A stretch of DNA of 64,000 nucleotides from Pomphorhynchus laevis (taxonomy: Eukaryota > Acanthocephala > Palaeacanthocephala > Echinorhynchida > Pomphorhynchidae), in NCBI GenBank assembly GCA_012934845.2, contig WNNJ02003650.1, forward strand, positions 1 to 64,000, in the 5' to 3' direction. Of the stretch, positions 32,946 to 41,699 are shown piece after piece. A program made the translations under genes and the position numbers. The notes beneath the pieces are model-generated. The model had not been told where the DNA came from, ran no database searches, and saw only the letters and a list, made by a program, of their open reading frames with translations. Position 1 is the first letter of the stretch. Each line of letters opens with the position of its first letter.

Positions 32946-33395
32946 CGCCGATTGTATGTGGTAGTCTCAACTGTCCCAGAACTAATTCTTGACATCGTCA
33001 GAGCATCCGGACTAAGGCGCGTAGCATTTATGATCCTGATGGTAATCTCAACGGCATTAATTTTGATGGACATCAGCTGATCAGATACACAGATGACCTC
33101 GGCTACGGTATCACGCAGTTTATTGTTGACGACTATGACGATTATGACGAATCCGTTTCGATTAGCCCTTTGTCTATAATCGTAAAACTTGTATCATTCA
33201 CCAAGCTCTCTGGCATTTGCTCCCCTCTATTTTATTTCTTGTAAGCATGCGATATCGACGCGGCGTTCCTTGAGGGCAGACGCCAGTTCGCAACAGCGAC
33301 CAGTGAGAGTACCTATGTTAATGGTGGCTAGTCGCATTCGTATTTGGATTCGCTTCTTTAACCCGCTTCGTTCATTTGCGAGTAACTCGTAAATT

Positions 33396-34040
33396 TATCA
33401 CGCAATTTAAATGAGAATCGCGCGCGTCGACGACGGGGACGCCCTAGTTATAAGATTTAAATTTTGGGTTGACATTTGAATGTTAGGTTTTACGACAAGG
33501 ATTATTCCAATTGGCCAACCTGTCGTTTAGGCTGTCATCATGGAATACAGTTATCGGCGGTGAGCGTTATCCAGTATGCAACCAAGCACTATTTCTATGT
33601 CTGACAGCATGTGGTAGCTCTTAATAGATGCTGAAGCATGGATTCGCCATCACAGTGCAGAATCCCTTCTGGGTTTCTGGATTTTATAGAGATTGGGAGC
33701 CATATCAGTTCCACCATAAGATAGCAGTGACACTAGTTGTCCGCGACTTCTTAATCAACATTTAATCTGGCTTATTTCCCAGATTTCCTTTATTGTCTAA
33801 AGAAATGTTCCTATCCGCAACCTGGGGATGCGTTCGATAGCATCTGCAACGTCTCGAGCTCAAATAATCGTGACTGAATAATAATAACTAACTAAGATTA
33901 ATTTGTATATCGTAGCAACTCGCTAAGCTATTTTGATAATAATTAAAATCTTCTTAAGACAATATATATATTCAACTTGAGATAGTGAGACAATACGTAA
34001 CGGCAACACATTGTTATGTGTTTGAATAGGTAAAAAATAT
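33396..34040. other. Spacer, no gene seen
   Basis: Mixed-composition sequence with no recognised element. Bases 33396-33480 could be RTE 5' untranslated sequence. From 33880 it becomes AT-rich. Confidence 0.5.
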
Positions 34041-36395
34041 TAAAAATGATTATGTCATCCCTATTTTCTGCGGGGTACCACGAGGTTCAGTCCTAGGTCT
34101 CGTGCTTTTACTCTTCTACTTGCCGAACTCTCTCGGCTATCAAACCTTACTACTTTAACGTCATACAATACGCTGATAACATCCTCATCCATGCTCATGC
34201 ACCCGCCCATCGCATACACGACATCGCAAGTTCTGCATCCAACTGTCTTTTTTCTATCTACAAACGTCTCTCCCATCTCTTTAATACCTCAGACGCGGAT
34301 ATCACGTCTGAGAGAGAGGTGATATACTCGAAAAGCAGGAGTCGATGCTTTGAGAGTAGACATTGGATGTCAAACCACGATGTACAGTGCAAGCGACGGT
34401 AAGGGTGAGGCTTGAAAGGCAAGAGAATATCGAGAGTGGATGTGAGTTCATAGTCAAAACGGTGATATGCTGATGAGAGGAAGATGTTATTATGGAAGAG
34501 GATAGATATGATTTTAGTAAGGCAGAGCTTTAAAGGGGGAGGTCAAGATGTCTAAAGGGCGACGTAGGATGGTGAATATGTAAAGCGGAGTGTGGTTGGA
34601 AGTGAGATAAATGGTGACGAGAAAGTGATCGGATAGACCAGGATCGGAGATGGGCATTGAGGTATAGGCAGCAATACGATTGGGGACAGCGATGATGTCG
34701 AGTGCCCCGCCGAGGATATGTATGGTGGCAGTGGATATGAGTGTTTAGTTGTAGTTTGATAAGATGGTGATGAACCGGATAAAATCGGTTGAAGAGTGGC
34801 GGTCGATGCGAATGTTGAAGTCGCCTAGAACGAGTGAAGGGATATAGGACAAAAACAGTAGTATAGGAGGACAGCGAGTTCAGTAAAAAATAGAAGGTAA
34901 GAGCAGACGAACCAGAACGATATACAATGGCAAGATTCAGTGTGATCGGGCTAGAAGAACGACAAGTGAGCAATTCAAAAGAGCAAGGACTGAAAGAAGG
35001 AGTAATTTTGCGTAGAAACGTGGGGTGACTGGCGAATGCGGCAATGTCGACATGATTAGAGAATTTAGAAGAGGATGAGCGGAAGGGGCGGGCAGATTCG
35101 ACTAGTGAGCAACCGGCAATGGGCAGACGTTGAATGGAGAGGTCGTCGGAATCGGAGTGCCAGGATTCGGTGAGGTAGAAGACATTGATGTATTGCTTGG
35201 TGAATAGGTTGAAGAGGAGACTGAATTTATGGATAAAATATCTAGTGTTGAATAGGCAGAGACGAAAACCGTGTTTGCTAGTGGTGATAATTGCTAGCGG
35301 AGAAAACATAGAGGAGATGGAGTGCCATCGAATTTTGGGGGGTGTGTGGATAACTTGAAAATTTTCCTCGATGTTTCGGATGGAGAGAGATGTTTCGCCA
35401 TTTTCCTCGCGACGACGTTTTTTGATGCTGGCAGAAGTTAGTTGAGAGATTTTAGAAGAGGTTTAATGGAATGAATGCGAGTGACTGAAGAGGACATTAG
35501 TTTAAATTGTTGGGAGATAACAGAAGACACGTGGGATCAATTCTTTAAAGCAATGTTCAGGAGGGTCTGAGAAGGATTATATTGAAAAGATTTTTTAGGC
35601 GGATTAATGCGACCTGAGAGATGTTGTTAAAAAATGATGGTTTATACGCGGGAAGAAGATATAAGAATATGGATATAAAGGCGAAAACCTCGTGGTCGAG
35701 ACAGGCTTGTTGAGATAAGGAGATGTAAGGGTGATGTTAGTAACGATGACTCAACGATCACAAGAAGAAAAGCGTCTCCGTAAAAAGACATCTAAATTGA
35801 TTCACTGTGACATCCGCCGTATCCACCCTCTTTTCGACTTTCGTTCTCGTATGTTTCTTTTTATCGTTTCTCTTCTCTAAAATCGATTACTGCATCATCA
35901 TTATCGTCAATTGTCCAAAATACATGATCCTACCCTTACAACGCATCATCAACTCCGCCGGTAGAGTGCTTCTACGTTTCCGATGCTTCGTACACACATC
36001 CACATATCTTACCCAACTCTCCTGTCCCGTCATCAACATCCGCATCCAACTCCGCCTTCTTCTCATCACTTTTTGTCTCATCGCTGTCGGCTCCCTATCG
36101 TTCATCAATTTCCCTTTATTAGACGACACTCGCCCAACCTCTACATCGCTGCATTCCAGTCATACCCTCTTACTTCACGTTCACAATATCCAACGACTAC
36201 GATCTCTGATCATTACTCGTCGCCGCCTAACTCGCCTGGAATCAGACCCATCTTGACGTCCGCCCCGCTTCCTCCTTTATCACATTCAAATACCTTCTCC
36301 GTTCCCACCTTCTCGACAGATGATTTAGATTTTTTCGTGGTCATGTAAGTGTGCACCGGCACGCATTTGCCACGTAAAAATAATTTTTTTATATT
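34040..36395 (+). mobile_element. LINE family B, copy B-6, multiply rearranged
   Basis: Three pieces of one family. Plus-strand RT core lies at 34055-34285 (SVLG..., then YADNILIHAHAPAHRIHD, with the second catalytic Asp changed to Asn). A minus-strand piece at 34313-35795 runs from the linker through endonuclease to ORF1. A plus-strand 3' half lies at 35796-36395 (LLSFLFSKIDYC..., LPLQRIINSAGRVLLR) ending in the family tail with a terminal hairpin carrying one G-U type change. The 35795/35796 join has the same breakpoint as in B-1. At the first join (34286-34312) an 8-bp inverted repeat CTCAGACG/CGTCTGAG flanks the breakpoint. Confidence 0.83.
34530..35309 (-). pseudogene. Family B endonuclease in inverted segment (B-6)
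   Basis: Frame of 259 codons. The N-terminal part reads GFRLCLFNTRYFIHKFSLLFNLF, later NVFYLTESWHSDSDDLSIQR (the ES metal-binding position is preserved), then LNLAIVYRSGSSALTF. Beyond residue 165 the frame is shifted, and the GDFN motif is read in another frame near 34830. It is more diverged than B-2, B-4 and B-9, suggesting an older copy. Confidence 0.8.
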
Positions 36396-36414
36396 GTTTT
36401 ATATCTTTGTCTTC

Positions 36415-36540
36415 AGCTGTCAAACCTACTCCCTTGATACCCTCACCTCCCAGCTCTCCTATCGTGATCTCACCAACTCACGTTACTCGTCCTACTTTAC
36501 GGAAACGCTTTCCTTCTCGCGATCGGTGCGTCATCGTCAT
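36415..36540 (+). mobile_element. LINE family B ORF1 scrap (B-7)
   Basis: About 125 bases matching the ORF1 region of B-4 in plus orientation: the segment equivalent to SSSIVISPTHVSRPPLRKRF appears as SYRDLTNSRYSSYFTETL in the open frame, with CTCGCGATCG(G/T)TGCGTCAT at the end. It follows B-6 directly in the same orientation and stops at a perfect inverted repeat. Confidence 0.7.
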
Positions 36541-36568
36541 TATGGTGTATAATCAATACACCATAATG
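36538..36568. repeat. Perfect 13-bp inverted repeat
   Basis: CATTATGGTGTAT at 36538-36550, loop AATCA, exact complement at 36556-36568. Its right arm overlaps the left target-site duplication of B-8, so three joins occur within 60 bases. Confidence 0.9.
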
Positions 36569-36578
36569 TATTAATTAT

Positions 36579-36660
36579 ATAAAACAATATAGATATAAAA
36601 CAATATACAAAAATTATTTTTACGTGGCAAATGCGTGCCGGTGCAAACTTACATGACCAC
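36579..36660 (-). mobile_element. LINE family B 3'-end mini-insertion (B-8) with TSD
   Basis: Only the last 50 bases or so of family B remain: on the minus strand GTGGTCATGTAAGTTTGCACC, then GGCACGCATTTGCCACG and an A/T-rich tail. It is bracketed by ACCATAATGTATT(A/G)ATTAT at 36560-36578 and 36661-36679 (18 of 19 bases equal), which fits a LINE target-site duplication. The insertion is extremely 5'-truncated. Confidence 0.78.
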
Positions 36661-36677
36661 ACCATAATGTATTGATT

Positions 36678-36983
36678 ATGTAATTAATCAATACACTAGA
36701 TATCTTGAAAGAGCAATATTACCAACAAAATTTCTAAATTAAGTGATATGGTCAAATAAAGGTATTATGAGCATTCTATTGTACCAGATTACGAGAATGA
36801 CTCAAAGAATCAATTGACCTTTTATATAAGTTATATTCAGAAAACAACGAGTCGGTGGTTTGTGGTTTGATAATATATTGATAAAATGAACCACTGTACA
36901 ACCATAAAGAAAGAAAGTACAAACGTCTACAGAACTGGCTTTGGAAAGAAAATTTTTGCGTAAATACATCGATCTAAATTTTA
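36678..36983. repeat. Interspersed repeat R310, copy 1
   Basis: About 300 bases that recur in inverted orientation at 62558-62868 with only scattered differences. Shared words include ACTAGATATCTTGAAAGAGC, GAAAACAACGAGTCGGTGG and CGTAAATACATCGATCTAA. No coding content is evident. Its left end lies at the B-8 target site. Confidence 0.88.
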
Positions 36984-37451
36984 AAATAATTATTAAACAA
37001 CCGCGATTTATTTCTTAAAAACGGCCAAGTAAAATAGACCTATTGATAAAAAGATAGATTACAACTTATTCAAATTAATTAGCTTATTTCATACGTTAAA
37101 AAATATTGCGTTTGATTAATTACCCTTTAATGATATCATATTCCTATTTTTGTAACAAATTAAAATTATTTTAAATGATTTGGGAGTTGATCGAGAAATT
37201 ATTATAGATATTCTATGGCATTTGTGGACAGATCTTTTGATAGAAATAAGTAAATATAAAATGTTCAAAAATATAAAAATTGAAAGTGCAAATAGACAGA
37301 AACAGATAAGAAACAAGACTTGACAGTTAAAAATTCAAGGAACAAACAATAACTTTCAAACAATCACAAGGATTCAAAAATAATTTAGATTGATCTAATG
37401 ATAAAGAAATTGAATCAATTAGTGAAGTAGATACAAAATCACAAATTCATC
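36984..37451. other. AT-rich spacer
   Basis: No gene or recognised repeat. One minus-strand frame of 66 codons is A/T-driven and is not considered real. Confidence 0.5.
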
Positions 37452-37818
37452 CAAATTCACGCGGATTGTATCACTCTCGTTTTGAGATATTCATAAAAGA
37501 AATTAGCCGATATATAAGATACCTTGCGCTGGAATTTGCCAGTGCTTTGCCTAATGATACTTTTTGGTAAAGCGGTAGTGCTGGTTCAGCACTCAATGAT
37601 GATGTTACTAGAGGTTTTCTAGTACATCATTCACATGATTCGTTGATTGACATCTTCTAGTCATCCTATGCATCCAGTAATGGGAGGGAACTGGTACTGA
37701 TGAGTCACAGTGATGACTAAACGGCATCTAGCAGTGTTGCTCGTCGTTCTTCCGCGTCTGGCTAAAAATGACTAACAAAATTCAGGCGGATTAGTATCAC
37801 TCTCGTTTTGAGCTATTA
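37452..37818 (+). repeat. Structured repeat with hammerhead-like core
   Basis: A 40-base direct repeat (GCGGATT(G/A)GTATCACTCTCGT type) at 37452-37491 and 37776-37818 brackets about 285 bases rich in stable stems. A 7-bp hairpin occupies 37577-37593, and a 13-bp stem with a single bulge 37599-37630. CCAGT/ACTGG closes an 11-base loop at 37674-37694. At 37697-37722 lies CTGATGA, a 4-bp stem GTCA/TGAC with a 6-base loop, then TAAAC. The last element matches a hammerhead ribozyme core (CUGAUGA-stem II-GAAA) except that the first G of GAAA is T. A repeat period of about 325 bases fits a ribozyme-bearing satellite, retrozyme or Penelope-like terminal repeat, but this is not proven. Confidence 0.5.
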
Positions 37819-37911
37819 TTTTGAATATTATAAAAATCTATCTTTTATGAAAATTACTTTTGTCGTAAAGTATTTCTTCGAAATTGATGAATTGTTTATG
37901 AATTAAAATAG

Positions 37912-38390
37912 TCATGATAAAAATGTGAAATCTTAGTTATCTTGACATGCACTTAAACATGCATCTTAACTAGAAGAAATATGATGATGATGTCCATGAT
38001 GATATTGTTGTCAAAAAATATGAAAATCAAGTTTGGCAATCAATAACACCATCATCCAAAACCACTACAGCTAACCTCTAAGAACCATACAAATTATGTG
38101 GATATCTTTGCAAATAGTCTTTGAACACTAAACTGAATTTAATTATTCATAATGAAAAATGTGATATTTATGGTTATCCTGACATGCATTTGAACATTCC
38201 TTTTAAAAACGAAATGTGATGATTTAATGTCCATGATGATACTGTCGTAAACAATGATAAAATTAAATTTGACAATCAATCACACCATCATTCGAAACAA
38301 CCACAACAAAAACTCTTAGAACCTAACAACATATTTGGATATCTTTGCAACTTGATTGTGAACACCAAACTGAACTTTTAAATAATAAAC
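37912..38390. repeat. Tandem duplication, about 237-bp unit
   Basis: Two consecutive imperfect copies. TGTCCATGATGAT occurs at 37991 and 38228, and GATATCTTTGC at 38101 and 38338, both 237 bases apart. Other paired words are TGACATGCA(C/T)TT and AACACCA(T/C)CAT. A third copy may begin at 38397 (GACTTATGATATCTGGTTAT). The origin is unknown; the unit is AT-rich and non-coding. Confidence 0.85.
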
Positions 38391-38756
38391 TGATAGACTT
38401 ATGATATCTGGTTATATATGATAAATAAATATCTGAAAGTAATAAAATTAATGTATTCAATATTCCTGAATTAAATAATTATATAAAAAGTGATTTATTA
38501 GTAAATAAGGTATGGAGAAATCACTTTGCTCTTCACGTATTTATAATGAATATAAATATTAGGACTGTAAAGAATCTACAAGTGATATCATAATCTAAAC
38601 ATGTTAAAAACCAACGGCACCAATATGAAAAATTCTTTTAAACAAATAATGATAAAATTAAAATAACAATAATCCATGATGTTGTACTTATATAAGTTCT
38701 AAACAGTGTTTTTTATAAAATCAAGAAAATTTATAACTGTTCTAGCAAATTACAAC
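38391..38756. other. AT-rich spacer
   Basis: Nothing recognised apart from a possible start of a third 237-bp unit. It ends where family B sequence begins at 38757. Confidence 0.5.
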
Positions 38757-39053
38757 GGTTTCCGCCTCGGTCTCCTCAACACTAGATCTATTCTCAATAA
38801 ATCCGATCTTATCCTCAACCTATTCACCAAGCAATCCATCGATCTCTTCTGCCTCACCGAATCCAGGCACTCAGATTCCGACGACCTTTCCATTCGCCGT
38901 CTGCTCTCCGCCGGTTGCTCCCTAGTCGAATCCGCCCGCCCCCTCAGCTAATGCCCTTCTAAATCCTCTAATAATGGCGGCATCGTCGCATTCGCGCGTC
39001 ACCCCGCGTCTCTTCGCAAAATCAATCCCCCTTTCAGTTCTTGCTCTTTTGAA

Positions 39054-40322
39054 TTGCTCACTTGTCGTTATTCTAACCCGATCACTCTAGATCTCGCCAT
39101 TGTACACCGTCCTGGTTCATCAGTTCCTACAGCCTTATTTTTTACCAAACTCGCTGACCTCCTTTCTCATTGTTCTTTGTCCTCAATCCCTTCACTCGTT
39201 CTAGGCGACTTTAATATCCGCCTAGACCGCCCCTCTTCCTCAGATTCCATCCGCTTCATAAACATTCTATCCAACTACAATTACAAACTAATCTCCACTG
39301 CCCCCACACATATACTTGGCGGGGCACTCGACATCATCGCTGTCCCCGATCATTTTGCTGCCCACACCTCACTGTTCATCTCTGATCCTGGTTTATCCGA
39401 TCACTTTCTTATCACCCTTGATCTTGCTCGCAAACACACCCTTCCTCACACACCTACAATCCTACGTCGCCCTTGGAGAAATCTTGACCTCTCCCTTCTC
39501 CGCTCTGCCTTACTCAAATCGTCTCTATCATTACCCACAATAACATATTCATCTCCTCACGATCTCGCCTTTCTTTTCGACTCTGAACTCACATCCATTC
39601 TAGATATTCTCTTACCCTTCAAGTCTCACCCACACCGTCGCTTGCACCGTGCCCCATGGTTTGACATCCAACGCCTACTCTCAAAGCGTCGACTCCGCCA
39701 TGCTTTTCGAGTATATCACCGCTCTCTTAAACGTGAGTTCCGCTCGATCAATTCGTCTTTCCGTGATTCCTATCTTGCTCTTCGCCGGTCTCATCTAAAC
39801 CTACTACGTACTAAATGCAACTCCTTCTGGCAGCAAAAAATCATCACTTCATTCAACTCTAAGACTCTCTGCCATACTTTTACCTCAATCCTTGCTCGTT
39901 CCTCTTCGCCGTGCGACATCAATGCCAATGATTATTCGTCATTTCTACGGACTAAAGTATCCACGTTGCTCTCTCACAACCCGGTCTCCATCCTATCACA
40001 CTCTGCCCAGTCTAATCTCATCCTTCCGGAACTCTTTCATTTTCTCCCTGTCTCACCTACAAAAGTATCATCTGTTCTCATGTCCTTGCCCAACAAAACC
40101 TCACCTGCCGATCCCGTGCCTACCCACATATTAAAATCTAATGCTCATCGATATCCCCATTTCTCACAACCTTGTTTAACTCGTCCATCCGCAGTCGTAT
40201 CTTCCCTTCACACTGGAAATACGCAATCGTTCGTCTCCTCCTTAAGAAACAATCGCTCGATACCTTCCTTACTTCTAGCTATCGCCCCATTTCACTACTC
40301 CTTACTCTTTCTAAGCTCTTAG
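39054..40322 (+). pseudogene. Family B endonuclease and linker, longest frame (B-9)
   Basis: Frame of 422 codons. GDFNIRLDRP lies at residues 51-60, HILGGALDIIAVPDH at about 86-100, and the catalytic SDHFLITL at 115-122. The linker has FDIQRLLSKRRLRHAFRVYHRSLKREF, and CNSFWQQKIITSFNSKTL is the conserved pre-RT block. From residue 366 (KSNAHRYPHFSQ) the frame is wrong because of a one-base deletion; the correct RT reading continues in the frame at 40172. The endonuclease itself looks intact apart from the missing N-terminal part. Confidence 0.9.
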
Positions 40323-40579
40323 AACGCCTCATCTTAATACATATCGACGCTTATCTTTCGTCATACAATCTGTGCCCTCCTTTCCAATCGGCTTTCCGCT
40401 CTAATAACTCTACAGAAATCGCATGCATAAAAGTGTACAGCGACTTACTCATTTCTCGAGATAAGGCTCTATATAGTGTTCTCATCTCCCCCACCTCTCC
40501 TCCGCATTCGACATTAACGACCACTCCGTCCTCCTTTCTCGCCATCGTTATGATTAAGGCTTTTCTTTATCCTCCGTAG
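40172..40579 (+). pseudogene. Family B RT N-terminal part (B-9)
   Basis: Frame of 135 codons with HWKYAIVRLLLKKQSLD, SSYRPISLLLTLSKLLERL and CPPFQSAFRSNNSTEIACIKVYSDLL. It then leaves the RT frame at ALYSVLI, just where motif A (antisense of the 22620-22670 block) should be. It joins the core at 40756 through at least one frameshift. Confidence 0.87.
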
Positions 40580-40755
40580 CATGGTTTGCCTCATATCTAT
40601 CCGACCGTTCCTTTCGCGTCTGTTCTAATTCATCATTCTCCTCTCACATCCCTATTTTTTGCGGGGTCCCACAAGGTTCAGTCCTAGGTCTTCTCCTTTC
40701 CTTTCTTCTGCTTGGCGATCTCTCTCCGTTTATCAAACCTTACTCCTTTAATATC

Positions 40756-41457
40756 ATGCAATACGCCGATGGCATCCTCATCTATGCTCATGCACCCGTA
40801 CATCGCTTACACAATATCGGCAATTCTGCCTCCAACTGTTTTACTTCTATCTACGAACGTCTCTCTAATCTCCATCTCGTTCTAAACCGAGATAAGTCTA
40901 AAATAATGTGGATCTTTTCCCGTAAACTAAAGAGATATCCTACCACTGTATCTTTTGCCTCATCGATCATCCCCATAGTCCACAATCTCACTTTCTTAGG
41001 CTTCCATTTCGATGATCACCTTTCCCTTAAACCCTTCGTCCGTGACAAGGTTCGCTCGTCTAACTTAATTCTCCGTGACATCCACCGTATCCGCTCCCTT
41101 AACGACTTCCGTTCTTGCATGTCTCTTCTTTCATCGCTTTTTTCCCCTAAAATCCATTACTGCCTTAGCCTTTTCGCCAATTCTCCAAAATCCATCATCC
41201 TACCCCTACAACGAATAATCAACACCGCCGTTCGAGTGCTCTTTCGTCTCCGTAGCTTCGACCACACATCCACATATTTTGCCCAACTCTCTTGGACCAC
41301 CATCCACATCCGCATCAAACTCCGCCTTCTTCTCGTAACTTTTCGTCTCATCGTATTCGGCTCCCCCATCGTTCATCAATCTTCCTTTCTTAGAAGACAC
41401 TCGCCCTACCTCGCTATCGCTGCGTTCCTGTCATACTTTCTTACTCCACGTTCCTAA
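40756..41457 (+). pseudogene. Family B RT core, thumb and C-terminal region (B-9)
   Basis: Frame of 233 codons starting MQYADGILIYAHAP: the second Asp of the catalytic pair is Gly, which would abolish polymerization. It continues with LHLVLNRDKSKIMW, FLGFHFDDHLSLKPFVRDK, LFSPKIHYCLSLFANSPKSI, LPLQRIINTAVRVLFRLR and WTTIHIRIKLRLL. The last 30 residues are out of frame. Motif B (CGVPQGSVLG) lies just upstream at 40662-40690. Confidence 0.88.
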
Positions 41458-41699
41458 TTACTCCAACAACTACGGTCTCCGATCCTTCCTCGTCGCCGCC
41501 TCACTCGCCTGGAATCAACTCCCTCTCGACGTCCGCCGCGTTCCCTCCTTTATAACATTCAAACACCTCCTCTGTTCACACCATCTCGACACATTATTTA
41601 CAGTTTTGTTTTGTTGTAGTCATGTAAGCGTGCGCTGGCACGCATTTGCCATGTTAAAATAAATCTTTTTTTATTGCTAAAGAAGAGGAATAAAGAGGA

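Larger units (their letters stand above)
31560..33395 (-). mobile_element. RTE-clade LINE fragment (3'-truncated)
   Basis: The minus strand reads, from 33395 down, an endonuclease start RLATINIGTLTGRCCELASALKERR, later IGSDLNGHVG, then the linker and the start of an RT. IGTLTGR and DLNGHVG are hallmark words of RTE/BovB elements, as is the linker AKATHYNKLY. The copy ends shortly after RT motif 2 (about 31640), exactly where family B copy B-5 ends, so the RT core and 3' end are missing. Several frameshifts are present. Confidence 0.85.
38757..41680 (+). mobile_element. LINE family B, copy B-9 (long, 5'-truncated)
   Basis: Begins abruptly inside the endonuclease N-terminal part (GFRLGLLNTRSILNKSD) and runs to the 3' tail, with a perfect terminal hairpin at 41628-41643. 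Endonuclease, linker, RT and post-RT are all present. The lesions include a one-base deletion before the RT shared with B-2, and YADG in place of the catalytic YADD. It is very similar to B-4 and B-2, so the family was active comparatively recently. The frame 38706-38951 adds a short stretch of non-element sequence at its start. Confidence 0.92.
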
